From Saprospiraceae bacterium (GTDB lineage: Bacteria; Bacteroidota; Bacteroidia; Chitinophagales; Saprospiraceae): 64,000 nucleotides of DNA. The DNA is taken from NCBI GenBank assembly GCA_020436935.1, contig JAGQWX010000004.1, positions 114,387 to 178,386 of the forward strand, read 5' to 3'. Each line of letters starts with the position of its first letter. Position 1 is the first letter of the stretch. The position numbers and the translations under genes are program-made. Shown piece after piece: positions 44,908 to 51,921 of this stretch. The notes beneath the pieces are model-generated. The model was not told the origin of the DNA and searched no databases. It saw only the letters and a program-made list of their open reading frames with translations.

Positions 44908-45444
44908 TTGATACACATCTACTTAGACACCAATATTTTGTATGCAACAAGGCTTCTGTCTTTGTTGTTCTATCTTATGGAAGAGGATCAAAAGTATTAT
45001 CCCCATTGGTCGCATTTTGGCTTGGGCGAGTTGAAATCTATAGGTAGAAAAAACAACAAGTACAATGCTGCGCAGCTTGAAAACGAAAGAATCAGACAGT
45101 TATGGCCTGATGCAAAATTGAGTGCAAAGCCTTCAGGTAATGAACATATTTTGATTCCGGATCAAGCAGACAATTTGATTTGTCATATTGCGCACCAGGG
45201 AGGATGCAGCCAGATTTTGACATACAACATCAAAGACTTTCATTCTTCAAAACTCAAAAAGTTTGACCTAAAAGCCATACATCCGGACAAATTTTTACTT
45301 AATTTGCTCCTCAGCGATGAAAAACATGTTGAAAAAATCAAAAGCTTTGAAAGCAAAGAAAGGTTGTCTGATGCATTTCTGATTGGCTTTCTCGACAAAA
45401 TTGCCCTCCCCAAATACACAGCTGCTTTAAAGAAGCGACTTTAG
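44908..45444 (+). CDS. PIN domain-containing protein
   Basis: The 178-residue protein starts at a TTG 6 bp after the dihaem stop. The N-terminus IHIYLDTNILYATRLL holds the first acidic residue of the PIN nuclease active site; DQADNLICHIAHQGGCSQILTYNIKDF holds later ones. The spacing fits VapC-type RNases, but the middle is longer than usual and no antitoxin gene precedes it. PIN proteins cleave single-stranded RNA. The acidic set looks incomplete by eye (the conserved second Glu is not obvious), so activity is uncertain. Co-transcription with copper/haem genes is unusual. Confidence 0.78.
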   Translation: MIHIYLDTNILYATRLLSLLFYLMEEDQKYYPHWSHFGLGELKSIGRKNNKYNAAQLENERIRQLWPDAKLSAKPSGNEHILIPDQADNLICHIAHQGGCSQILTYNIKDFHSSKLKKFDLKAIHPDKFLLNLLLSDEKHVEKIKSFESKERLSDAFLIGFLDKIALPKYTAALKKRL

Positions 45445-45472
45445 ACACCATAAGGAGCCAATTATTAGCTGC

Positions 45473-45521
45473 TGTGTAACCATTGTCACATGCGATACCG
45501 TATATGTGTAACGTGTGTTAC
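45473..45521. promoter_or_regulatory. Paired dyads upstream of the persulfide dioxygenase-like gene
   Basis: TGTGT-N8-TCACA (45473-45490) and a perfect GTAAC-GTGT-GTTAC palindrome (45508-45521) lie between the PIN stop and the MBL gene. Both contain GTGTAAC in the same orientation, 32 bases apart (about three helical turns). This resembles sites for Crp/Fnr-family regulators. Confidence 0.45.
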
Positions 45522-45590
45522 TATGTACTAAAATTGGAGAAGGTATTTTTGTTTCAGATTTTAAATAACGATTAAGCAAAGTAAAAATTT

Positions 45591-47003
45591 ATGAGAGTAG
45601 AACAAATGTATACCGGTTGTCTTGCAGAGGCAGCTTATTATATTGAATCCAATGGCGAGGCAGCAATCATAGATCCATTAAGAGAAAGTGCACCATACAT
45701 TGCTATGGCAGAGGAAGACGGTGCAAAAATCAAATATATTTTCGAAACCCACTTTCACGCGGATTTTGTTTCAGGACACGTAGATCTTGCAAAGAAAACG
45801 GGAGCACAAATAGTGTATGGACCTACCCAAATGGAAACAGGTTTTGAAAAGATCACTGCAACAGACGGTCAGGTGTTTAAAATCGGCAATGTAAAACTTG
45901 AAGTTTTGCACACACCAGGTCACACCATGGAGAGCTCATGTTACCTTCTCAGAGATGAGGAGGGTCAACAAGTAGGCATCTTTACAGGAGATACTTTATT
46001 CATTGGTGATGTGGGAAGGCCAGATCTTGCACAAAAAGTGAGTGCAGATCTAACGCAAGACAAACTTGCAAGACATCTCTACCATTCACTCAGGAAAAAA
46101 ATCATGCCCCTGGAAGACCATCTCATCGTATATCCTAATCATGGCCGAGGTAGTGCCTGCGGAAAAAACATGAGTAAAGAAACTACAGACACCTTGGGCA
46201 ATCAGAAGAAGACCAACTACGCCCTTAGATCAGATATGTCAGAAGACGAATTTGTCAAAGAAGTACTTGATGGACTCACACCACCTCCCGCGTATTTCCC
46301 CCAGAATGTAATGATGAATATTCAGGGTTATGAATCTTTGGACAGCATTATATCAGAAGGCACTAAGGGCTTAAGTCCTGACGAGTTTGAGGCAGTGGCA
46401 AATACTATGGATCCTGTAATCATCGACACACGAGATAAAGATGAATTCAGAAAAGCATACATCCCCAACTCTATTTTTATTGGCATAGATGGTAGTTTTG
46501 CTACCTGGGTTGGCACATTGATTCCCGATGTCAAACAACCCATTTTACTTGTAGCTGATGATGATAGGATTGAAGAGGTCGTTATGCGGCTTTCAAGGGT
46601 TGGATATGACAACTCCCTGGGATATCTTAAAGGAGGCATTCAGTCTTGGATAGATTCGGGTAAAGAAATCGACGCAGTAGAAAGCATAGATGTTGCTCAA
46701 TTGGCTAAAATTGAAGACCCGCTAATTGTAGATGTCAGAAAAACCAGCGAATATCAAAGTGAGCATGTAAAGGATGCCCTCAATGCGCCATTGGATTATA
46801 TCAATGAAAGCATGAAAAAACTGGTCAGCAAAGAACAATTATATATTCACTGTGCCTCGGGTTATAGATCTATGATATTTATTTCTATTCTTCAGTCCAG
46901 AGGTTATCGCAATCTTGTGGACATCAAAGGAGGTTTTGCAGCTCTTAAGGCTTCAGAAAAATTTGAAGTGTCAGACTATGTATGTCCGACGACACTATTA
47001 TAA
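45591..47003 (+). CDS. MBL-fold persulfide dioxygenase-like protein with two rhodanese domains
   Basis: The 470-residue protein probably oxidises persulfides or moves sulfane sulfur. The metallo-beta-lactamase part (1-205) has THFHADFVSGH (H54, H56, D58), HTPGHT (H111), GDTLFIGDVGRPD (D134) and PNHGRGSACG (H184), as in ETHE1/BlsB-type enzymes. Rhodanese domain 1 (about 260-360) has no cysteine at its active-site loop (LLVADDDR). Domain 2 (about 365-465) has C421 in YIHCASGYRS and should be active. This MBL-Rhd-Rhd arrangement is known and may couple sulfur oxidation to sulfur transfer. The gene stands alone with dyads upstream and a terminator downstream. Confidence 0.93.
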   Translation: MRVEQMYTGCLAEAAYYIESNGEAAIIDPLRESAPYIAMAEEDGAKIKYIFETHFHADFVSGHVDLAKKTGAQIVYGPTQMETGFEKITATDGQVFKIGNVKLEVLHTPGHTMESSCYLLRDEEGQQVGIFTGDTLFIGDVGRPDLAQKVSADLTQDKLARHLYHSLRKKIMPLEDHLIVYPNHGRGSACGKNMSKETTDTLGNQKKTNYALRSDMSEDEFVKEVLDGLTPPPAYFPQNVMMNIQGYESLDSIISEGTKGLSPDEFEAVANTMDPVIIDTRDKDEFRKAYIPNSIFIGIDGSFATWVGTLIPDVKQPILLVADDDRIEEVVMRLSRVGYDNSLGYLKGGIQSWIDSGKEIDAVESIDVAQLAKIEDPLIVDVRKTSEYQSEHVKDALNAPLDYINESMKKLVSKEQLYIHCASGYRSMIFISILQSRGYRNLVDIKGGFAALKASEKFEVSDYVCPTTLL

Positions 47004-47039
47004 GTATGGATTGATGTAAGCAATTATTAATAAGTTTCT

Positions 47040-47079
47040 AAAGGTGGGTGAGTTGAATGCAACAAAGCCACCTTTTTTT
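47040..47079 (+). terminator. Intrinsic terminator after the MBL-rhodanese gene
   Basis: AAAGGTGG pairs with CCACCTTT (8 bp, perfect) over a 20-nt loop, and the stem runs into a T-tract (TTTTTTT at 47073-47079). It sits between convergent genes and, on the opposite strand, has a shorter A/T flank. Confidence 0.7.
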
Positions 47080-47099
47080 ATTGTATACAGCCGGAAAGC

Positions 47100-48302
47100 C
47101 TACTCTTTAAAGGGAGAACGGATAACATACTCTTCCGGAGTAGGATTATACAACGAAAATAAGGGTCCAAAGAAGCGATTTGCAATTGCATTGGTGTGCA
47201 TGAACATACAAGACATTTCCATTGGCACCGCCCCCACTGAAGATTTGATTTCAATTGCAGTTCTTGAAAGTATGATTTTGGTCTGTTTAAGCTTGATACC
47301 CAATTCAATCATTTGGTAAAGCATATTGAGGTAGATCTGCTTTTCTTCATTTTTCTCCAGATTATAACCTAGAAAATGTGCCTGCAAATGGTCTTTATTG
47401 TTCACACAGGAATAAAATGCCAACATTTCACCATGTTCATCAAAGCATCCGTGCACAATAAAATTATCTCCAAGCGCATGCTTCATTTTCAAAAAGTAAT
47501 CCGGCGGAAGTTGGAACAAATTAAATGCAGCATTTTCTGCGATATTGGTATATAAACGATGCATCAGATCTTGATGAACCATAAGGTCATGTTCATTCAA
47601 AGCTTTGAAATGCAGGCCATCTGCCTTTTTTAATGCTCTTCTATACCTCACCCTATATTTTGCTTTCAGATCTTCCAGATAATCATCAAATGATTTCCAG
47701 TTTTCCCTGATATAAAATTCCATATTGGGCTGTACAGAAAAAGAAGAAAATCCACTGCCCGCCAAATGAGATGGAATCTGATCATCATAAAAGTCTTTCG
47801 CAAGGATTGCTGATGGTTCAAATTGATAATGATCTTTTAGGATGGTAAGCAATTGATCCTGGAAATTCTTCCAGTCAAAATTGTGGCTTGCATCACTGAC
47901 ATTACAACAACCATAGTTGCCGGTAAGCAATAGGTTGCCGAAAACAAGAGTATTAAAATTGACCAGGCCTTGCAATGCTGATTTTATGCTTAGTCCCGAT
48001 TCATTCTTTTTGGACAAAGACTCTTTGAGCTTGAAGTATTTCAGTTGAAAATAGAAGATCCCTTTGCAAACTCCATCTTGCATCTGAAGTACATAGAATG
48101 GTTTTATTCCCAATTCCGGAGATGTTTCAATGACCTTAAGAAATGCCGGTGAAAAAAACAAATCTCCGTATGCAAATTCTTTCCAATAGTCCGCAACCTC
48201 ATCGATGGTGTTGGTAAAGATAAATTCTGAATGACCAACTTCGAATCGGCGACCATTTTTCAACAACAGCGATGGTTCTTTTTGATGTATTTTACAGTGC
48301 AC
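47100..48302 (-). CDS. GNAT/FemAB-fold acyltransferase-like protein
   Basis: The 400-residue protein starts at GTG; no in-frame ATG occurs early. Features of the double GNAT fold are FFSPAFLKVIETSP in the first half and VRYRRALKKADGLHFK with AFYSCVNNKDHLQAHFLGYN and YLNMLYQMIELGI in the second. These resemble peptidogalycan/BioF2-type acetyltransferases that move amino acids or acyl groups. The substrate is not evident. It is the third gene after fabI and the pyrophosphatase-like lipoprotein gene (16 bp gap), so a link to lipid or envelope synthesis is possible. Confidence 0.6.
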   Translation of the reverse strand: MHCKIHQKEPSLLLKNGRRFEVGHSEFIFTNTIDEVADYWKEFAYGDLFFSPAFLKVIETSPELGIKPFYVLQMQDGVCKGIFYFQLKYFKLKESLSKKNESGLSIKSALQGLVNFNTLVFGNLLLTGNYGCCNVSDASHNFDWKNFQDQLLTILKDHYQFEPSAILAKDFYDDQIPSHLAGSGFSSFSVQPNMEFYIRENWKSFDDYLEDLKAKYRVRYRRALKKADGLHFKALNEHDLMVHQDLMHRLYTNIAENAAFNLFQLPPDYFLKMKHALGDNFIVHGCFDEHGEMLAFYSCVNNKDHLQAHFLGYNLEKNEEKQIYLNMLYQMIELGIKLKQTKIILSRTAIEIKSSVGAVPMEMSCMFMHTNAIANRFFGPLFSLYNPTPEEYVIRSPFKE

Positions 48303-48318
48303 TCTAGGTGTTTAATTT

Positions 48319-48945
48319 TTATTGTGATAGCTGTGAAGTATCAGCTGATGTTTCCTGAATAATATCCATTTTCAAAAATTGTTCAAGGAAATCTTCTGCA
48401 AAGTAAGTTTCTTTCCAGTTTTGCACCCGAGTTTTCGACTGACCGCGGTAATTAGCGAACCAAGTGTCAATTATTTGCTTTATAGGGTATTCTTTGAGCA
48501 TGAAATCCTGAAACTCCATTCGCTCCATGATGGCGTAGTTTTTATCGCCGGGAAGTGCAAAAATGAAGCTCCTCGTCCGTTCCTGATCTTTTACTTCAAA
48601 ATAACCATAAGGCACAATAAAGGTATAATCCTCTAGAATTGGTTTTGAGAATATGACAATGTCCAGACTATCACCTATCGAATTGAATACCTTGGCATGG
48701 TTGAGCGGAAGTGGCAGAAAACTGTTGCCCTCAAACAATTCGCCGGATTTTGAAATCATGGCCGCTTTTGTACCATATCCACCCGGTGCAACTTCGGTTT
48801 TTGCCGCTGTCGACCCTGCTTGCTCTTTACATGAAAATGTAAACGGTAACCAGGAAATTGTCAATAAAAACAACAGTTTTCTGTTGATCCCTGAAGAAAA
48901 ACCCAAACCTGATTTCTTAACACTTGCATTCAATTGATGCTGCAT
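48319..48945 (-). CDS. Lipoprotein with degenerate inorganic pyrophosphatase-like domain
   Basis: The 208-residue lipoprotein has a signal ending TFSC (Cys39). The rest aligns by eye with family I inorganic pyrophosphatase: GDSLDIVIF matches the metal-binding GDPxDVxV, FALPGDKNYAIME the later D-x-K strand, and YPIKQIIDTWFANYRGQ the C-terminal helix with Tyr and a Lys-to-Arg change. The first Asp of the DxDxxD set is replaced by Ile, and the upstream E/K/E/R set is not clear. It may therefore lack catalysis or act on another substrate. The frame extends upstream into fabI, but the signal peptide fixes the start at 48945. It follows fabI by 118 bases on the same strand. Confidence 0.55.
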   Translation of the reverse strand: MQHQLNASVKKSGLGFSSGINRKLLFLLTISWLPFTFSCKEQAGSTAAKTEVAPGGYGTKAAMISKSGELFEGNSFLPLPLNHAKVFNSIGDSLDIVIFSKPILEDYTFIVPYGYFEVKDQERTRSFIFALPGDKNYAIMERMEFQDFMLKEYPIKQIIDTWFANYRGQSKTRVQNWKETYFAEDFLEQFLKMDIIQETSADTSQLSQ

Positions 48946-49063
48946 TTTACATATGGCAGGCCTTGGAGTGCTTGCCAATTGGCATAATGTAGAAATTGAA
49001 TTCATCAATTTTCGCAGCATTTGTGTCAAGTATTTTTTGTTACAGGGCTTATAATATCTACGC

Positions 49064-49861
49064 TTATTCCAGTATTTCAGGGGCCATTCCCATGCTGCTG
49101 AATCCACCGTCATGGTAGAGGTTTTGCATGGTAACCATCCTGGTAAGATCAGAAAACATAGTGACACAGTAATCAGCACAGGCGTCTGCACTTGCATTCC
49201 CAAGAGGAGACATCTTATTGGCATATCCAAAGAAATCAGAAAAGCCTTTTACTCCGCTTCCCGCTGTCGTCATGGTAGGAGACTGAGAAATGGTATTGAC
49301 CCTAACCTTAGCCTTCTTTGCCCAGTGATATCCAAAACTTCTGGCAAAACTTTCCAATAAAGCCTTAGACTCAGCCATTTCGCTGTAATCAGGGAAGGTG
49401 CGTTGTGCCGCTATGTAAGATAAGGCAAGGATGCTGCCCCACTCTTGCATGGCATCCAATTTCATGGCTGATTGCATCAACTTGTGGAAAGAAACAGCAG
49501 ATATGTCAAATGTCTTCAACATCCATTCGTAGTTGAGATCTGTGTATTCCTTTTTCTTTCTTACATTCAGGCTCATGCCTATGGAATGTAGAATGAAATC
49601 AACCTTACCACCAAAAATTTCCATAGATCTGCTGAGCAGGTTTTCAAGATCCTCAACTGATGTAGCATCTGCCGGGATAATTTCTGTTCCCAATTTAGCA
49701 GCCAGATCATTTATTGCACCCATTCTGAGTGCTACCGGAGCGTTGGTAAGAACTATTTGAGCACCGTGGGCAGCACATTTTTCTGCAACTTTCCAGGCAA
49801 TGGAGTTTTCATCCAGAGCGCCAAATATGATTCCTTTTTTACCTTCAAGAAGTAATGACAT
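49064..49861 (-). CDS. fabI: Enoyl-[acyl-carrier-protein] reductase, FabI type
   Basis: The 265-residue enzyme reduces trans-2-enoyl-ACP in the last step of the fatty-acid elongation cycle, using NADH. It has the FabI-variant nucleotide motif GIIFGALDENSIAWKVAEKCAAHGA, HSIGMS near 92, and the YX6K pair Y159/K166 (DYSEMAESK) with a second tyrosine at 149 (LSYIAAQ). INTISQSPTMTTAGSGVKGFSDF is the substrate loop. Size fits. The promoter at 49891-49923 matches the consensus. It is the first of three minus-strand genes. Confidence 0.96.
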   Translation of the reverse strand: MSLLLEGKKGIIFGALDENSIAWKVAEKCAAHGAQIVLTNAPVALRMGAINDLAAKLGTEIIPADATSVEDLENLLSRSMEIFGGKVDFILHSIGMSLNVRKKKEYTDLNYEWMLKTFDISAVSFHKLMQSAMKLDAMQEWGSILALSYIAAQRTFPDYSEMAESKALLESFARSFGYHWAKKAKVRVNTISQSPTMTTAGSGVKGFSDFFGYANKMSPLGNASADACADYCVTMFSDLTRMVTMQNLYHDGGFSSMGMAPEILE

Positions 49862-49890
49862 TGGTTTAAATTTTTAGTTGTTTCAGGCCA

Positions 49891-49923
49891 CAAATATAGA
49901 GCTTATACACTTCAATGCACAAC
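49891..49923 (-). promoter_or_regulatory. Promoter of fabI
   Basis: On the minus strand GTTG (49923-49920) is followed by a 21-bp spacer and TATATTTG (49898-49891). It lies 30 bases before the ATG. Confidence 0.55.
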
Positions 49924-50025
49924 TATACATGATTGAAAATGGTTTGTGTATTTTTATTGGCCAAATGAGTGCTGTAAAGCATTGTGAAATGTCTGGTATT
50001 GTCTCAATTAAGCCTCACCTTCTTT

Positions 50026-50772
50026 TCATGATCTACTTTTACCCATAAAAGAAAATCTTTGAATAAATGAAAAACGGACGTGATTACGCACAGAAAGCAC
50101 ACCAGGTTCCGGACGCTTTTGCACCCAATTGATCAAGGCCAACTCAAATGCGGATAATCTTCCAAGAGGAATCTCCCCGGAAAATGTGAATTGGTTCTGG
50201 TCAAACAAGTATGGAGTAAGCGTTTTACCGAAATGAAGCTGGGGTTCAGTAGCAATTTTCAACAGCAAATATTTCTCTTTATCCTGAAAATCAAAATTTT
50301 TTGATATCTGGACTCTGAACCTCGTTCGAAGTACAAATCGATCTACATGAAATGGGTCTGGGTCTATGCTGTGCAAGAAAAACCTTTCTTCTGTTCTAAA
50401 CCTGCCGGCAAACTGAAATCCTTTACCAAAAGATTTAAGCACGGTAAATTCCTGAAAGGGCCTCAACTCAAATTTATCAATGGTATGCTCTGAGTGCGCA
50501 TCGGCCGGCCTTGCTGCAGATGTAGCCAGGCCCTGAGCGACGATAAAATTTTTGTTTATCCTATAGTTATATGTGATTGGGGCAATGAATTGAAACTGTC
50601 GGTTGTTTTCAAGAAACCTTCTGTCTTCCAATTCAATAGTCAAACCTTGTTTTGAGGTCAACTGCATTTGAGCGCTATACCTCAGTCCGTAAATATTGAG
50701 TTGATTTATTGTAGTTTGGCTCACCAAATTGACCCATCCAAGAGTCAGCAGCAATATTAGAGTGTAGCGCAT
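50026..50772 (-). CDS. DUF2490 domain-containing outer-membrane protein
   Basis: The 248-residue protein has a signal peptide ending LVSQ. Its alternating hydrophobic and polar strands (for example ITYNYRINKNFIVAQGLATSAARPAD, FQFAGRFRTEERFF and FVLRTRFRVQIS) suggest a small beta-barrel. The RFRTEERF and RTRFRVQ segments are typical of DUF2490, a Bacteroidota family of unknown function. It is divergent from the isomerase gene. Confidence 0.85.
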   Translation of the reverse strand: MRYTLILLLTLGWVNLVSQTTINQLNIYGLRYSAQMQLTSKQGLTIELEDRRFLENNRQFQFIAPITYNYRINKNFIVAQGLATSAARPADAHSEHTIDKFELRPFQEFTVLKSFGKGFQFAGRFRTEERFFLHSIDPDPFHVDRFVLRTRFRVQISKNFDFQDKEKYLLLKIATEPQLHFGKTLTPYLFDQNQFTFSGEIPLGRLSAFELALINWVQKRPEPGVLSVRNHVRFSFIQRFSFMGKSRS

Positions 50773-50901
50773 TCAAGCTGTTGTATGGAGAGCAAATATC
50801 TTCAGATTTCTGATTTATTTTATACCTTATTTTTATTGATTCCCTATATTGTTCTTTCCTTCACAAATAGCCACATTATTTCAATAAAATACTTAAAAGA
50901 C

Positions 50902-51735
50902 ATGAAAATTTCACGATCAGATTTTTTCAAATTGACCGGGGCCGGAATTGCCCTCAGCGCAATACCAACTCCACTTAAGGCAATGACCAGCGAAGCCCCT
51001 ATGCCTTCAGAACTCACCTTGGGAATGGCATCATATACGCTCAGAAACTTCGGAGTTCCGGATGTCATTGATGCTTGTAAACGCCTGGACCTCAAACAAA
51101 TTTCACTCAAAAGCTTTCATTTGCCTTATGAAGCGAGCCCGGAGGTCTTAAAAAACATCATCAAGAGGTTCAAAGACGAGGGTATCAATGTTTATGGAGG
51201 AGGCGTCATATATATGAGGTCTGAGGATGAAGTCAACAAGATGTTTGATTATGCCGTTGCTGCGGGAATAGGAATGATCATTGGAGTACCCAATCACGAA
51301 TTATTGCCTCTCGTTGAAAAAAAGGTTAAAGCTACCGGAGTAAAACTTGCCATTCACAATCATGGTCCGGAAGATAAGGTCTATCCTAGTGTTCATGTTG
51401 TTGCCGAGAAAATCAAAAACCTGGATAAGAATATTGGCTTCTGCATTGATGTCGGACATGTGTTCAGAAACAAAGAGAATCCTGCCACCATGATTACAAA
51501 ATACAAGGACAGATTATTTGATATCCACATCAAAGACATCGACGAGGCCATTCTTGAAGGGAAGCCTCAGGAAGTAGGTCGCGGCAAAATGGACATCAAA
51601 GCCATCATCCTGGCGCTCAAAAAAATCAATTATAAAGGAACTGTTGCTTTTGAATACGAAAAGGACGGCAACGATCCTTTCCTGGGTCTCGCAGAATCGG
51701 TAGGCTTCATAAGAGGTATCCAAAGAGGATTGTAG
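50902..51735 (+). CDS. Sugar phosphate isomerase/epimerase (xylose isomerase-like TIM barrel), exported
   Basis: The 277-residue protein has an N-terminal signal with SRSDFFKLTGAGIALSA, a weak Tat-like signal, then an AP-endonuclease-2-type TIM barrel. Family blocks are LGMASYTLRNFGVPDVIDACKRL, VYGGGVIYMRSE, LAIHNHGPEDKVYPS and IGFCIDVGHVFR, and DIHIKDID holds the metal-site residues. Substrate unknown; many homologues are in sugar catabolism. The open frame begins 39 codons earlier, but the hydrophobic stretch there has no signal-peptide cleavage pattern. I chose the ATG at 50902. Confidence 0.85.
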   Translation: MKISRSDFFKLTGAGIALSAIPTPLKAMTSEAPMPSELTLGMASYTLRNFGVPDVIDACKRLDLKQISLKSFHLPYEASPEVLKNIIKRFKDEGINVYGGGVIYMRSEDEVNKMFDYAVAAGIGMIIGVPNHELLPLVEKKVKATGVKLAIHNHGPEDKVYPSVHVVAEKIKNLDKNIGFCIDVGHVFRNKENPATMITKYKDRLFDIHIKDIDEAILEGKPQEVGRGKMDIKAIILALKKINYKGTVAFEYEKDGNDPFLGLAESVGFIRGIQRGL

Positions 51736-51888
51736 TCGGTCATAAATTCAAGTAAAGATTTCTTTTGCAAGGCTGTCCTATGTGATTGAACTATGTTTGA
51801 GTGACTCATGTTGACAAAGCGTGTCTAATTTATATCAGCCCCACCATGATTTCTTTCATCGGAGATGTGGGAACTTTGATATAATTTA

Positions 51889-51896
51889 TAGCTTTG
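51889..51896 (+). promoter_or_regulatory. Candidate -7 element of the dynamin-like gene
   Basis: TAGCTTTG fits TAnnTTTG and lies 26 bases before the ATG at 51922. The -33 element is not clear. Confidence 0.35.
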
Positions 51897-51921
51897 AACT
51901 ATACAAAAGAATCTACACTTT

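Noticed and set aside
44908..45444. Toxin-antitoxin module containing the PIN gene
   Set aside because: No short antitoxin frame is found next to it; the upstream gene is a dihaem protein.
48946..49230. Upstream extension of the pyrophosphatase-like frame into fabI
   Set aside because: It overlaps the 3' end of fabI on the same strand, and the lipoprotein signal starts at 48945.
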